This document shows, one piece after another, positions 16,299 through 24,171 of a stretch of 36,617 nt of DNA. Position 1 is the first letter of the stretch. Each line of letters starts with the position of its first letter. The position numbers were made by a program, and so were the translations under genes. The stretch spans positions 1-36,617 of the forward strand of contig JAEOTQ010000089.1 in assembly GCA_016839785.1 (NCBI GenBank), written 5' to 3'. Source of the DNA: Candidatus Hodarchaeota archaeon (GTDB taxonomy: Archaea; Asgardarchaeota; Heimdallarchaeia; Hodarchaeales; Hodarchaeaceae). Below the pieces are notes generated by a model. That model did no database searches, had not been told where the DNA came from, and was given only the letters and a program-made list of their open reading frames with translations.

Positions 16299-16331
16299 GG
16301 ATTCTTTTTCTTTTTTCTTCCTTTTTTCTTC
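16299..16331. terminator. T-rich intergenic run between convergent genes
   Basis: After the stop at 16298 there are several T tracts of five to six bases within 33 bases. They lie between the plus-strand small gene and the minus-strand methyltransferase. They suit termination of the plus-strand transcript. Confidence 0.4.
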
Positions 16332-16985
16332 TCAATGCTGTACCTGGATCACACAGATGATACTCGACTGATCTATTTCTTCTATTGTAGCTGAAAGTTG
16401 TAAAGTGTCAGTTAACTTCTGAAATTCTTCTTTAGAAAACGTCGTTGCCGTAAACCCATCTTTACAGGTTATTACCCCATTTGTGGTCTTCTCAAAATCA
16501 ATGTCGCCTACTAGTCCCTCTTGGCTCTGTTGGATAAACCATTGCAATCGTTCTTCCCAGATGTTGTCTGAATAGCTCGCTAGGATTATCTTGCCCCTGG
16601 GTTTCGTTACACCTAATGCTTGAGCAATAAGTAGCGTGGGATCGATTTTCATGGCCGAGATAGCATTCTGAATTCCCAAAACTACGTCAAAGGTTTTAGG
16701 TGGAAATTTTATGTTTCGTGCCGTCATAAAATGTAATTGGATATTGGACATCCCGTTCAGATAGTCCGTTGCATACTCTAGTGAGGCTTCTGAAATATCA
16801 ATGCCAACTACTGTTTTTGCTTTTTCTGCTATTCTTTTCAGCACTCTTCCATACCCACATCCGAGTTCTAGGACGGTGTCCGTTGAATGTATATGGGTTA
16901 GCACATATTCTATTTCTGCATTCAAGTATTGTTGAATTCTAACAGGCGCGGTTTCGTATGCGCGTTTGAGTTTTCGAGCAAACAA
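16332..16985 (-). CDS. Class I SAM-dependent methyltransferase
   Basis: 217 residues from TTG at 16985. Motif I is VLELGCGYGRVL (about residues 39-50), followed by the acidic residue ending strand 2 in VVGIDIS, the post-II region and FDVVLGIQNAIS. These define the Rossmann-like SAM-binding fold of Methyltransf_11/25-type enzymes, which move a methyl group from SAM to an unknown small molecule, lipid or protein. The C-terminal part (ATTFSKEEFQKLTDTLQL) fits the usual cap. No Shine-Dalgarno precedes the TTG, and the frame stays open upstream right to the TGA of the DUF2085-like gene (17034-17036), so the true N-terminus may be longer (KLEKNQYYSKT). It probably forms an operon with that gene. 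Confidence 0.8.
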   Translation of the reverse strand: MFARKLKRAYETAPVRIQQYLNAEIEYVLTHIHSTDTVLELGCGYGRVLKRIAEKAKTVVGIDISEASLEYATDYLNGMSNIQLHFMTARNIKFPPKTFDVVLGIQNAISAMKIDPTLLIAQALGVTKPRGKIILASYSDNIWEERLQWFIQQSQEGLVGDIDFEKTTNGVITCKDGFTATTFSKEEFQKLTDTLQLSATIEEIDQSSIICVIQVQH

Positions 16986-17033
16986 TGTTTTTGAGTAATA
17001 CTGGTTTTTTTCCAGCTTTTTTGGGGGAATGGT

Positions 17034-17576
17034 TCATTCTCTCCATGTGAAGAGGGGTTCCATTCCTGGGCAGGCAGTATTGCGATTGAATGAGCAGGTG
17101 TCACACAGCGCATCCCATTCTTTGGTTCCACTCTTAATGCGTTTGTAACTGATGATTCCATAGAATACAATTCCAATAAGCACTTGTATTACTTGGATTT
17201 CGAACGAAGGAGCTTTGATAATTGAATATATCCCCACGGCGATGCCTACACCTAATGATCCCCGAAAACTTATTCTTAATTTTCGATTAGAGGAATCAAA
17301 AGCAGAGATGTGAGTTAATCTTAACATTGTCGGTAAATATAAAATGATTGCCAGAATAATTAGTTCTCCCCATTCTAAAGGATGTAATATCCCAAGAAGT
17401 ATTATTATCGTTCCGAGAATAAATCCACTATATAATCCTGTACACCCTAAGCAAAGGCTCCATCCTTTGACTCTGAGTAGATGTTCTCGATATTGCCAAC
17501 AAACGGGGTGATGAGCTAATGAGTAGCGGACAAACCCCTTAACTTTTTCGGTTTTTGAGCTACTCATAACCCTCAA
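17034..17576 (-). CDS. DUF2085-type membrane protein with cysteine pairs
   Basis: 177-180 residues; ATG at 17567 has GAGGG only 3-4 bases ahead, TTG at 17576 is the alternative. The region HHPVCWQYREHLLRVKGWSLCLGCTGLYSGF carries the H-P...C-x2-C-T-G pattern of DUF2085 proteins (LPVCARCTG in others). Three to four helices follow: FILGTIIILLGIL, LIILAIILYLP, GVGIAVGIYSIIK and VLIGIVFYGIIS. The C-terminus adds another cysteine group, CDTCSFNRNTACPG, that might bind metal with the first. The family has no established biochemical role. Its stop is followed in the same frame by the open frame leading into the methyltransferase gene. Family call moderately sure. Confidence 0.7.
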   Translation of the reverse strand: MRVMSSSKTEKVKGFVRYSLAHHPVCWQYREHLLRVKGWSLCLGCTGLYSGFILGTIIILLGILHPLEWGELIILAIILYLPTMLRLTHISAFDSSNRKLRISFRGSLGVGIAVGIYSIIKAPSFEIQVIQVLIGIVFYGIISYKRIKSGTKEWDALCDTCSFNRNTACPGMEPLFTWRE

Positions 17577-17594
17577 ACAGGATAGAAATAGACC

Positions 17595-17840
17595 TTAGTA
17601 CTGTGTTTTATATTCGTCTTGCGGGTGTTCAGCTAGCATATAATATATTAAAGCTGCTACGGGACTTAAACAACAGCAAAGTAATAGGCAGATTCCACCA
17701 TCATACTGGTGACGTGTTGAGACGTACACTTGTTGTGGAGCACCTGGTCTTCCTGCATCGGCGCCACCTTGTGTAGCACCACAATTTGGACAAAATTTTG
17801 CTCCCCCTGTTTCCGATCCACAATTTGGACAAAATGCCAT
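17595..17840 (-). CDS. Zinc-ribbon membrane protein, paralogue A
   Basis: ATG at 17840 is chosen over TTG/ATG readings further up because the paralogue at 18046 starts at the same position (M-x-x-CPNCG) and a GGAA site precedes it. 81 residues: two short zinc ribbons, CPNCG (4-8) and CPNCG (18-22), forming one four-cysteine site; a Gly/Pro linker (GRPGAPQQVYVST); then a hydrophobic helix with a cysteine cluster, CLLLCCCLSPVAALIYYML. The C-terminus has an added tail HPQDEYKTQY. Zinc-ribbon plus one helix is common in archaea and usually of unknown function; the CCC cluster may be lipid-modified or bind metal. A tandem duplicate lies 200 bases upstream. Confidence 0.75.
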   Translation of the reverse strand: MAFCPNCGSETGGAKFCPNCGATQGGADAGRPGAPQQVYVSTRHQYDGGICLLLCCCLSPVAALIYYMLAEHPQDEYKTQY

Positions 17841-17877
17841 TGATTTTCCATTCCTATTAGTTTTATTCAAGCAATTG

Positions 17878-17919
17878 AAACTTCTGCTGATTGTTATCTT
17901 CAGGATTTAAGAAAGTTTG
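17878..17919 (-). promoter_or_regulatory. Promoter of paralogue A, duplicated before paralogue B
   Basis: AAACTTCTGCTGATT (17878-17892) and TTTAAGAAAGTTTG (17906-17919) recur before paralogue B at 18301-18315 and 18329-18342 with the same 28-base offset. Read on the minus strand, the latter (CAAACTTTCTTAAA) is a BRE/TATA-like element and the former lies near the expected start site. Conservation between diverged copies marks these as the promoter. Confidence 0.5.
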
Positions 17920-18045
17920 TGTGAAGGAATAAGTTTGATGAGTTTCACAACTTCATTTTGATAAAGGTCACCAAATGCGTTGCATTCGATTAGTACTGAT
18001 CATTAGTGTTGTACTTTCTGACATGATCTCACTAGAAATATTTTC

Positions 18046-18264
18046 TTAATGTTCTGTTAACATGTAATATATCACAGCTGCAACGGGGCTCAAACAGCAA
18101 CAGAGGAGTAGACAGATTGTATCATCATATTGGTGACGTGTTGAGACGTACACCTGTTGTGGAGCACCTGGTCTTCCTGTATATGCACCACCTTGTGAAG
18201 CACCACAATTTGGGCAAAATTTTGCTCCCCCTACTTCAGTTCCACAATTTGGACAGTAAGTCAT
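18046..18264 (-). CDS. Zinc-ribbon membrane protein, paralogue B
   Basis: 72 residues from ATG 18264, with AGGGAAAGGAAAA just upstream. It matches paralogue A almost residue for residue: MTYCPNCGTEVGGAKFCPNCG, the same GRPGAPQQVYVSTRHQYD linker, then CLLLCCCLSPVAAVIYYML and a short end TEH. Changes are mainly conservative (ADAGR to YTGR, GGI to DTI). Two CPNCG ribbons probably bind one zinc, and the cysteine-rich helix anchors the protein in the membrane. The duplication includes the promoter, so both copies are probably expressed in the same way. The lone 9-residue difference at the C-terminus may separate their roles. Function is not known. Confidence 0.75.
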   Translation of the reverse strand: MTYCPNCGTEVGGAKFCPNCGASQGGAYTGRPGAPQQVYVSTRHQYDDTICLLLCCCLSPVAAVIYYMLTEH

Positions 18265-18300
18265 TGTTTTTCCTTTCCCTGATCTTCGTTCATATTATTA

Positions 18301-18342
18301 AAACTTCTGCTGATTCTTGTCTTTATGCTTTAAGAAAGTTTG
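18301..18342 (-). promoter_or_regulatory. Promoter of paralogue B
   Basis: This is the second copy of the AAACTTCTGCTGATT / TTTAAGAAAGTTTG pair described for paralogue A, at identical spacing. It lies 37-78 bases before the ATG at 18264. The divergent protease gene starts about 100 bases to the right. Confidence 0.5.
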
Positions 18343-18438
18343 GATGAGGGAATGCTTCCAAGCAGACTTTCTCTTAATAATTTACAGTGTGTCTGTTTAG
18401 TTACCTATAATAACTTCTTAGGGAATACGAGTCACAGT

Positions 18439-19725
18439 ATGAGTGTCAACCAGAAATTTATTGTTTTCCTGTTAATCCTCGGAATTACCTTTGGTGGCTT
18501 ATGGATATCGGGAATAAGCAACCATGATGATGTTTTATTCGTAAGCGACTTTTCTGATAATCTTCCTTATGGTATTCGGATGATTGGTGCGGATAAAGCA
18601 TGGTACATAACTTCTGGCTCTCCTGAAGTAGTAGTAGCGGTCCTAGATACAGGTCTCAATACTTCTCATACCGATTTACAAGACATTCTCTGGACTAATG
18701 AAGAAGAAATTCCCGATAATGATATTGATGATGATTTAAATGGTTATATTGATGATACAAATGGGTGGGATTTTGTTCATCAAAACAATGACCCGTTCAG
18801 CCTTCTAGATACCCCCAGCGCCTCTCTAAGAAATCATGGCACTCATGTTACAGGCACCATTGTTGCTCAGATGAATGATTATGGTCTGGTGGGTGTAGCC
18901 CCTGATGTGTCAATTATGCCTCTTCGTGTTGTAAATGAGAATGATCGTAATATGGACATTATTGTTGCTGAGGCTATTGAATATGCGACCGCTAATGGTG
19001 CTGAAATTATTTCTATGAGTATAAGCATAAGCGCCGAATATGGAGAAATCACTAATTCCACTTCCTATCAACTAGTTGAAAACGCACTGGCCCAAGCTTA
19101 CGCACAAAATGTATTAATTGTTGCTGCCGCGGGAAATAGTAATGGAGCTGAACCTGTTCAGCCAGCGAATGATAGTCACGTCATCGCAGTAGGTGCTATT
19201 ACCTCTGATAAGGATTTAGCGACATTTTCCAATCATGGAGCGGAAGTTGTCGCTCCTGGCAAAGATGTAAATTCTACCATCCCGAATGAAGGTTTTGGTT
19301 CGAGCAGTGGGACATCCATGGCAACCCCTCATGTTTCAGGTGCACTTGCTCTGTTAAAAAGTTATAATCAAAGCGCTACAAATGATGAACGTCGAGATCT
19401 CCTACAGGTTTCTGCGGTAGATCTCGGTGTTCTGGGTTATGATGGAGATTTCGGTTATGGTTTAATTAACGTAACGAAAGCAATGGAGCTTCTTTCGGGA
19501 CAGACCATTACTATTCCTGTAACAACATCTACAGGATCATCAGAAATACCTACGTCGTTAACTTCCTCTTCAACTACCTCAACCACCACTTTAACAACTT
19601 TACCTGATTCCTCAATGGATGATACGTCTGAAACGACTACGACTCAATCATCTACGAATTTTCTCTCACTATCTGGGTCATTGATTACGATTTTTCTGAC
19701 TGTAAAAATTTCAAGACGTAAATAG
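18439..19725 (+). CDS. Subtilisin-like serine protease (S8), membrane-anchored at the surface
   Basis: ATG 18439 starts a signal peptide (KFIVFLLILGITFGGLWISG); the frame is open from 18340 but that extension is unlike a leader. The catalytic triad is visible: D70 in VAVLDTGLN, H133 in RNHGTHVTGT and S293 in GTSMATPHVSG, with the oxyanion Asn in AAAGNSNG. The D-x-D-D-D-x-N-G-Y-I-D-D insert (about residues 92-105) is a calcium-site type seen in related enzymes. There is little or no propeptide between signal and catalytic domain. After residue 365 a Ser/Thr stalk (STTSTTTLTT) leads to a hydrophobic helix and KISRRK. It would cleave proteins outside the cell while tethered to the membrane. Confidence 0.9.
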   Translation: MSVNQKFIVFLLILGITFGGLWISGISNHDDVLFVSDFSDNLPYGIRMIGADKAWYITSGSPEVVVAVLDTGLNTSHTDLQDILWTNEEEIPDNDIDDDLNGYIDDTNGWDFVHQNNDPFSLLDTPSASLRNHGTHVTGTIVAQMNDYGLVGVAPDVSIMPLRVVNENDRNMDIIVAEAIEYATANGAEIISMSISISAEYGEITNSTSYQLVENALAQAYAQNVLIVAAAGNSNGAEPVQPANDSHVIAVGAITSDKDLATFSNHGAEVVAPGKDVNSTIPNEGFGSSSGTSMATPHVSGALALLKSYNQSATNDERRDLLQVSAVDLGVLGYDGDFGYGLINVTKAMELLSGQTITIPVTTSTGSSEIPTSLTSSSTTSTTTLTTLPDSSMDDTSETTTTQSSTNFLSLSGSLITIFLTVKISRRK

Positions 19726-19739
19726 TCTCTCTTTCCGAT

Positions 19740-20711
19740 TTAAACAAAGGAGACATTCTTAAAAGCGATTTGTCTAGGAACTGGTTCCCACAGTGAAAGT
19801 GGTATGGAACGAGTTACATCTAATGTCCCATCAGCTTGCATTTGTTCGATTCCTGTAAACGCTGACTGAAATTTGGCTAGCATTCCTTTTGCTACATAAG
19901 TAAATTTTTTCGATATAAAATAAATTTGAGTTACCAACGGATGATCTCTATAGTTAATTTCTTTTGCCTTTTCTATGTATTTATCGATATCAGGTAAGTC
20001 GATTACTGAATCTGAACAGAAAGCCCATATTTTTCTACCCTGCGAATTAGTAATTTGAATGTCGCTCTTTAATGTTGGATCTGCTATCTGAATACTCTTT
20101 ATATCAGGAATCACGGAAGGCGCGAATACTGCAAAGCGGATCTCCAATGCTTTTGGCACATCTTCAAAGTTAAAAAGGGCTGAATATAGATAATCAAGAA
20201 TCTTATGATTTTTTTGTCCAAGACGATCGAGTAGCTCTTTTTTCGACTTTATCTTTCCTAATTTTTCCACATTCGATATGTTTTGATCTTGAGCTACCTC
20301 GAGGATTAATTTATGATTTAGATTCGTAATATCGTTTAGTTCACTAACCTTAGAATGGTGATAAGCTGACAATATCGTAGTTCCTCTCCCTCTTTTTAAT
20401 CCAAATCCTGATTTTTGCTTTTTTTCCTCTTTTCCACCGATTAAACGATGATACATTTCTTCCGAAGCAGCCTGATTTTTTCCAGGAATACCCTTCATTT
20501 GGATGATACTCTTGTCAACTTCCTCTTTGATGACAATTGTATTGTCGAATGGACAGTAATACTCAGATCCTATTCGAGCAAGGCCGGTTTCGCATAAATA
20601 AACTCGTTTACAGCTTGGACAGAATAGAACTAAATCGTTAACGTCCAAATCTTGTCTACGCCCTTTTTCATGATAACATCGTTCGCATTTTGCATCGCAG
20701 GAAATTTTCAT
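19740..20711 (-). CDS. Unrecognised protein with N-terminal zinc-ribbon cysteines
   Basis: ATG 20711 has GAGGAT 6-9 bases upstream; the longer TTG start at 20747 lies before that ribosome site. 323 residues. Cysteines come in pairs: C5, C9 and C12 in CDAKCERCYHEKG, CPSC (about 31-34) and later VYLCETG and YYCPFD. Together they suggest two zinc sites in the first 65 residues. A charged linker (GGKEEKKQKSGFGLKRGRG) follows, then a helical part and a C-terminal alpha/beta domain with KIWAFCSDSVIDLPDIDKYIEKAKE. The latter resembles a nuclease- or NTP-type fold only loosely, so I assign nothing. The gene follows the MBL-fold hydrolase by about 50 bases, same strand. Confidence 0.6.
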   Translation of the reverse strand: MKISCDAKCERCYHEKGRRQDLDVNDLVLFCPSCKRVYLCETGLARIGSEYYCPFDNTIVIKEEVDKSIIQMKGIPGKNQAASEEMYHRLIGGKEEKKQKSGFGLKRGRGTTILSAYHHSKVSELNDITNLNHKLILEVAQDQNISNVEKLGKIKSKKELLDRLGQKNHKILDYLYSALFNFEDVPKALEIRFAVFAPSVIPDIKSIQIADPTLKSDIQITNSQGRKIWAFCSDSVIDLPDIDKYIEKAKEINYRDHPLVTQIYFISKKFTYVAKGMLAKFQSAFTGIEQMQADGTLDVTRSIPLSLWEPVPRQIAFKNVSFV

Positions 20712-20762
20712 GTGAGAATCCTCAAGAGGTCTAGTAATCGAAATCAAGAACCGAATAAAAAT

Positions 20763-21620
20763 TCATGCATTCCACTGATAAAGGGAATTAACTAAGTTCA
20801 AGTGAGATAGTTCTCCATTTGTCATGATACCCATTATCCCCTCTTCTACAAATATCTCCTCCAAGATTTTCTCTGCCGTGAATCCTTTTTGTTTATAACC
20901 TTGAACCTGTTTATGTAAGCCTTCGATCTCATCTAATCTGGCTTTAATATATCCCTGCCCTTGAAACACCCCTTTTCCTGAAACAAAGACCTTAAGATTG
21001 TCCATTCCTTCCGTGAAATCATAGATTTTCCGTATTGAACGGTAGATTTGAGCAATATCCTCCTGAATATTGCAGGTATGCCCAAATAGCACCTGATATT
21101 TCGGTAATATCGCATCAGCTACAAATGCCCATTCTTCTGAGCATTCTATGAATGCAATTTGATCTGGGGCATGTCCAGGTGTTGAAACTACTGTTAACTC
21201 ATATTTTCCAGTGTGTGAGGAGATAAGTTTAGGTACAGGAAGAGCTTCGACAGAATGTAATTCCGCACCCCAATACAATTCACGGTATTCAGGATACGTA
21301 TAGTTACTGGCATTTTTTAATAACAGAAGAGCTTGTGGACTTGAATAAAGAGGAATCTGAAATTCTTCTGCTAAGATATGGGTCCCTCCTATATGATCTT
21401 CATGCGTATGGGTGATGAGGCCTTTACTTATTGGATTTTTTACTTGTTGATTTTTAATAAAATTTAAAAACTCCATTTGCCCTTTGGGTGCCCCTGTATC
21501 AATCAATAAATCATCAAGCAGATAACATGAAGTGAAAAATGGTTTTGGTATCAATTCATCTTCTGCCGCCCAACACCATTCTAATAAATCTTGATGGTGG
21601 ATTACTTCTCTCGTTACCAT
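20763..21620 (-). CDS. MBL-fold metal-dependent hydrolase
   Basis: 285 residues. The signature is THTHEDHIGG (H-x-H-x-D-H, about residues 86-91), with a further ligand His in STPGHAPDQ and Asp in AFVADAIL; the last His (usual near the C-terminus) is not clear, and FGHTCN may supply it. These ligands hold two metal ions for hydrolysis of thioesters, phosphodiesters or lactam-like bonds. The N-terminal half starts with FTSCYLLDDLLIDTGAP, as in the glyoxalase-II-like group. The C-terminal helices (ARLDEIEGLHKQVQGYKQK, EKILEEIFVEE) suit a LACTB2/RNase-like extension. The exact substrate is unknown. It probably shares a transcript with the zinc-finger gene at 19740. Confidence 0.85.
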   Translation of the reverse strand: MVTREVIHHQDLLEWCWAAEDELIPKPFFTSCYLLDDLLIDTGAPKGQMEFLNFIKNQQVKNPISKGLITHTHEDHIGGTHILAEEFQIPLYSSPQALLLLKNASNYTYPEYRELYWGAELHSVEALPVPKLISSHTGKYELTVVSTPGHAPDQIAFIECSEEWAFVADAILPKYQVLFGHTCNIQEDIAQIYRSIRKIYDFTEGMDNLKVFVSGKGVFQGQGYIKARLDEIEGLHKQVQGYKQKGFTAEKILEEIFVEEGIMGIMTNGELSHLNLVNSLYQWNA

Positions 21621-21706
21621 TGATCGATGATCCTGATTGCTGATTTTTTGGGAGATCCCTTACCACTACAAGAGATCCTAAATATATGGTTAATTAATTT
21701 TTATCT

Positions 21707-22654
21707 GTGTCCCGATTAAAGAAATTTCTGAGAAGAAATAAAGAAGATAATTCTACAGAAGAGGGTTCAGAAGAGGAAGAAGAGAAACCGATTACCCCCT
21801 CACGAGGACTAAAACGAATAATATCAACCTTTTCATTATATTATCCCCTAGGGGTTTATCAACGGGCATTAGACTGGTCATTTGATGATAAACACTTGGA
21901 TTCAGAAGGAAATCCATCTAAGAAGATACTGCTGGAAGAAAAACCCTTTAAATCTAGATTCCGTTATATACTAATCCGGACAATTATTCAAAGCGTTAGT
22001 CTGTCTATTGTGTTTACAGCCCCCATCTCTTTACCCTGGATATTCAACATCGTTATACCTTTTTCTATTGATCTTTTTCCATTCGGTATTGCTGATTTTA
22101 TAAGATCGATCATCAGTATAATTCTTAATTTTCTATCTCCCTTCGAATTTGTCTTTAATATAATCCCAGTCCTGTCCAATCTGACTGCCACGTATAATCC
22201 AATGTATTTTTATGGATCAACTATCTTCTTGTTAAACGCACTCGGATTGACAGATGTAGATTTTAATACAATAATCGATGGCTCGAATTTTGAAGGGAAT
22301 TCCATGAGTGAATTTCTTGCAGCGTCGTATCTTACTAAGTTTGCCGAGATTACAGAGATAATAACTCCTCTTTTAGTTCTTATATCTAGCGCAATGGCAT
22401 TCTTTCTTGTATTCCGACGAGCACGATCAGTGATCTTTGAAATTCAAGGTGAAAAAGAAGAAACCAAGAATATTAAGAAATTTCAGAGAACATTACTCGG
22501 TTATCATCTTGATCAGGGATATATGGAAATTGACTATTCGAAAGATCGTGTTTCCGACTCGAAAAATCTACAGAGGATTGGATGGCTGAGTAAGTGGGGC
22601 CCTCTCTTTGCATTTGTGATCCCAATTGGCCTCGCCTTGGTTTATATATTATAA
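21707..22654 (+). CDS. Unrecognised multi-spanning membrane protein with acidic N-terminus
   Basis: Starts at GTG 21707; 315 residues. A basic then highly acidic N-terminal tail (KKFLRRNKEDNSTEEGSEEEEEK) would be cytoplasmic. Hydrophobic segments lie at about 90-115 (IIQSVSLSIVFTAPISLPWIF), 118-135, 140-160 (FIRSIISIILNFLSPFEF), 165-190, 228-248 (IITPLLVLISSAMAFFLVF) and 295-315 (WGPLFAFVIPIGLALVYIL). A soluble charged segment with KEETKNIKKFQRTLLG sits before the last helix. Spacing and hydrophobicity indicate a Yip1-like or other small membrane family, but I see no diagnostic residues. It is divergent from the MBL hydrolase across an 86-base gap and convergent with the alcohol dehydrogenase. 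Confidence 0.6.
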   Translation: MSRLKKFLRRNKEDNSTEEGSEEEEEKPITPSRGLKRIISTFSLYYPLGVYQRALDWSFDDKHLDSEGNPSKKILLEEKPFKSRFRYILIRTIIQSVSLSIVFTAPISLPWIFNIVIPFSIDLFPFGIADFIRSIISIILNFLSPFEFVFNIIPVLSNLTATYNPMYFYGSTIFLLNALGLTDVDFNTIIDGSNFEGNSMSEFLAASYLTKFAEITEIITPLLVLISSAMAFFLVFRRARSVIFEIQGEKEETKNIKKFQRTLLGYHLDQGYMEIDYSKDRVSDSKNLQRIGWLSKWGPLFAFVIPIGLALVYIL

Positions 22655-22693
22655 GAAACGAATTAAAAATTGTTGAAAATACTCAACTCTTGT

Positions 22694-23794
22694 TTATTTA
22701 TTCGGATTTATAATGGCCTTCATCACACGTAAGTTTTCAACGTCATCTAGGGCATCTGCAATTTGGTTTAGTGAATATTCATCCGAAATGATATTTAGGA
22801 ACGGATAGGAATCCGCATATTGTTCAACCAATTTAACTGCCAAATAAAAATGGCTTAAATCACTTCCCCAAGAACCTTTAATGGTGACATGCTTTTTATT
22901 GATATCTAAATGAGGATTTAGTTGTACATCCCCTGCATTGGTATATTGACCTACTATGGTATATGTACCTCCATCTCTGGTCATGGTGAGTCCTTCTTTA
23001 ACGGCGGAAGGAACACCCGTTGCTTCAATCGTCACATCTGCTCCTTTTTGAGAAGTCAGTTCTAATACCTTTTCAACTCGAACCGTTGGATTATACTCAT
23101 CTATATTAATAATTTGATCGATTCCAAATTCTTTTGCAATGTCAAGTCTGTGTGCAGGTGCACCTAACATAATTACTTGAAAAGCACCACTTAATTTGGC
23201 ACAAAAGGCAGCCATTAGGCCGACAGGTCCAGATCCTTGGATTGCAACCGTATCACCTAATTTGATGGAGGATCGTTGAATTGCATGAATTGCGGTAGGC
23301 AAACCACAACCTGCCCCAATAAAGCTCTTGAGGTATTTAGCGTCCGAAAATTTGATAATTTTCACACCTGGTTTAAGATAAATATATTGAGACCATCCAC
23401 CTAAGAGTCCGTCTTCAGCTGAATAGGTGATTCCATAGACTTTCCGTTGTGGACATCTAGTACTTGTTTTAGCAACCAAGCAGTACCAACAGTCGTTGCA
23501 AGTCTCATGGACATCCAGAAAGGTAATTGGATCACCAATCGCTAAGGCGTTCCCATCAATATCAGATACTTCTCCATTGATTTTTTCAATGGTTCCTGTT
23601 GAAACATGTCCAGGTATGATTGGATACGGTACCCCAGCAAGCTGACCCTTACGTAGATGAACGTCAGTTCCACAAACTTCAGAAAAGCTTGTTTTTAAAA
23701 GTACTGCACCTTTTTCTAATTCAGGAAGCTCTCTCTCAACGAGATTTACTTCCCCGTCTTTGTTCATATTGACTGTTTGTACCATTTCGTCCAC
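22694..23794 (-). CDS. Zinc-dependent alcohol dehydrogenase (MDR family)
   Basis: 366 residues from GTG 23794; ATG at 23785 is equally possible. C41-G-T-D starts the catalytic zinc site, GHVSTG replaces the usual GHExxG, and CNDCWYCLVAKTSTRC provides the four structural-zinc cysteines. The nucleotide domain has AIQGSGPVGLMAAFCAK, which fits a Rossmann GxGPxG loop for NAD(P)H. The next strand VIMLGAPAHRLDIAKEFG ends without the Asp typical for strict NAD users. Later, ADVTIEATGVPSAVKEGL is normal. The change from GHE to GHV removes a residue that often balances the catalytic zinc, so its chemistry may differ from common alcohol dehydrogenases. Substrate unknown. It reads as a single gene. Confidence 0.9.
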   Translation of the reverse strand: MDEMVQTVNMNKDGEVNLVERELPELEKGAVLLKTSFSEVCGTDVHLRKGQLAGVPYPIIPGHVSTGTIEKINGEVSDIDGNALAIGDPITFLDVHETCNDCWYCLVAKTSTRCPQRKVYGITYSAEDGLLGGWSQYIYLKPGVKIIKFSDAKYLKSFIGAGCGLPTAIHAIQRSSIKLGDTVAIQGSGPVGLMAAFCAKLSGAFQVIMLGAPAHRLDIAKEFGIDQIINIDEYNPTVRVEKVLELTSQKGADVTIEATGVPSAVKEGLTMTRDGGTYTIVGQYTNAGDVQLNPHLDINKKHVTIKGSWGSDLSHFYLAVKLVEQYADSYPFLNIISDEYSLNQIADALDDVENLRVMKAIINPNK

Positions 23795-23911
23795 TTCGTA
23801 ATTAATCTCTACTTCATATATTCAATAAGGAGTTTTTCGCTGAACAAGGTGTATTCCCTGTGAAATTTGAAATGAGCGTTTCTTTACTCCCGTAAGAGTT
23901 TATCCCCTAAC

Positions 23912-24141
23912 ATGAAAGATTTGTGTCAATGTATGTTAATTAGTAACAGCATACTGAAAAATAAGGTCTGTCTAATCATTGGAGCCATATTTGGCTTTGG
24001 AAAAGTGGCCGTACTAGGATTGGTAGAAATGGAAGCTACCTCTCTCTATTTACTTAGATTGATATAGCAGCTATTTTTATACCTGAGTCAATAGTTCCAT
24101 ATTGCATATTGATACTTGCATCAAAAATTATTCAAAAATAG
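23912..24141 (+). pseudogene. Decayed N-terminal fragment of an EamA/DMT-type transporter
   Basis: One frame from ATG 23912 gives 51 residues ending GLVEMEATSLYLLRLI and a stop at 24065; shifting by one base continues with IAAIFIPESIVPYCILILAS to a stop at 24139. The joined hydrophobic pattern, with 'G-F-x-x-x-A-V-x-G-L-x-x-x-x-A-x-x-L-x-x-L-R' in the middle, resembles the first two helices of EamA/DMT transporters. No further part follows, so it is a frameshifted remnant. The rest of the gap from 23795 to 24171 shows only a promoter-like AT-rich end. Confidence 0.35.
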
Positions 24142-24171
24142 ATTATTTCGCCCCTCTAATTAGTTTACACA

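Noticed and set aside
16153..16371. 72-codon ORF overlapping the small gene at 16116
   Set aside because: It is in another frame, has no ribosome site and runs into the methyltransferase end.
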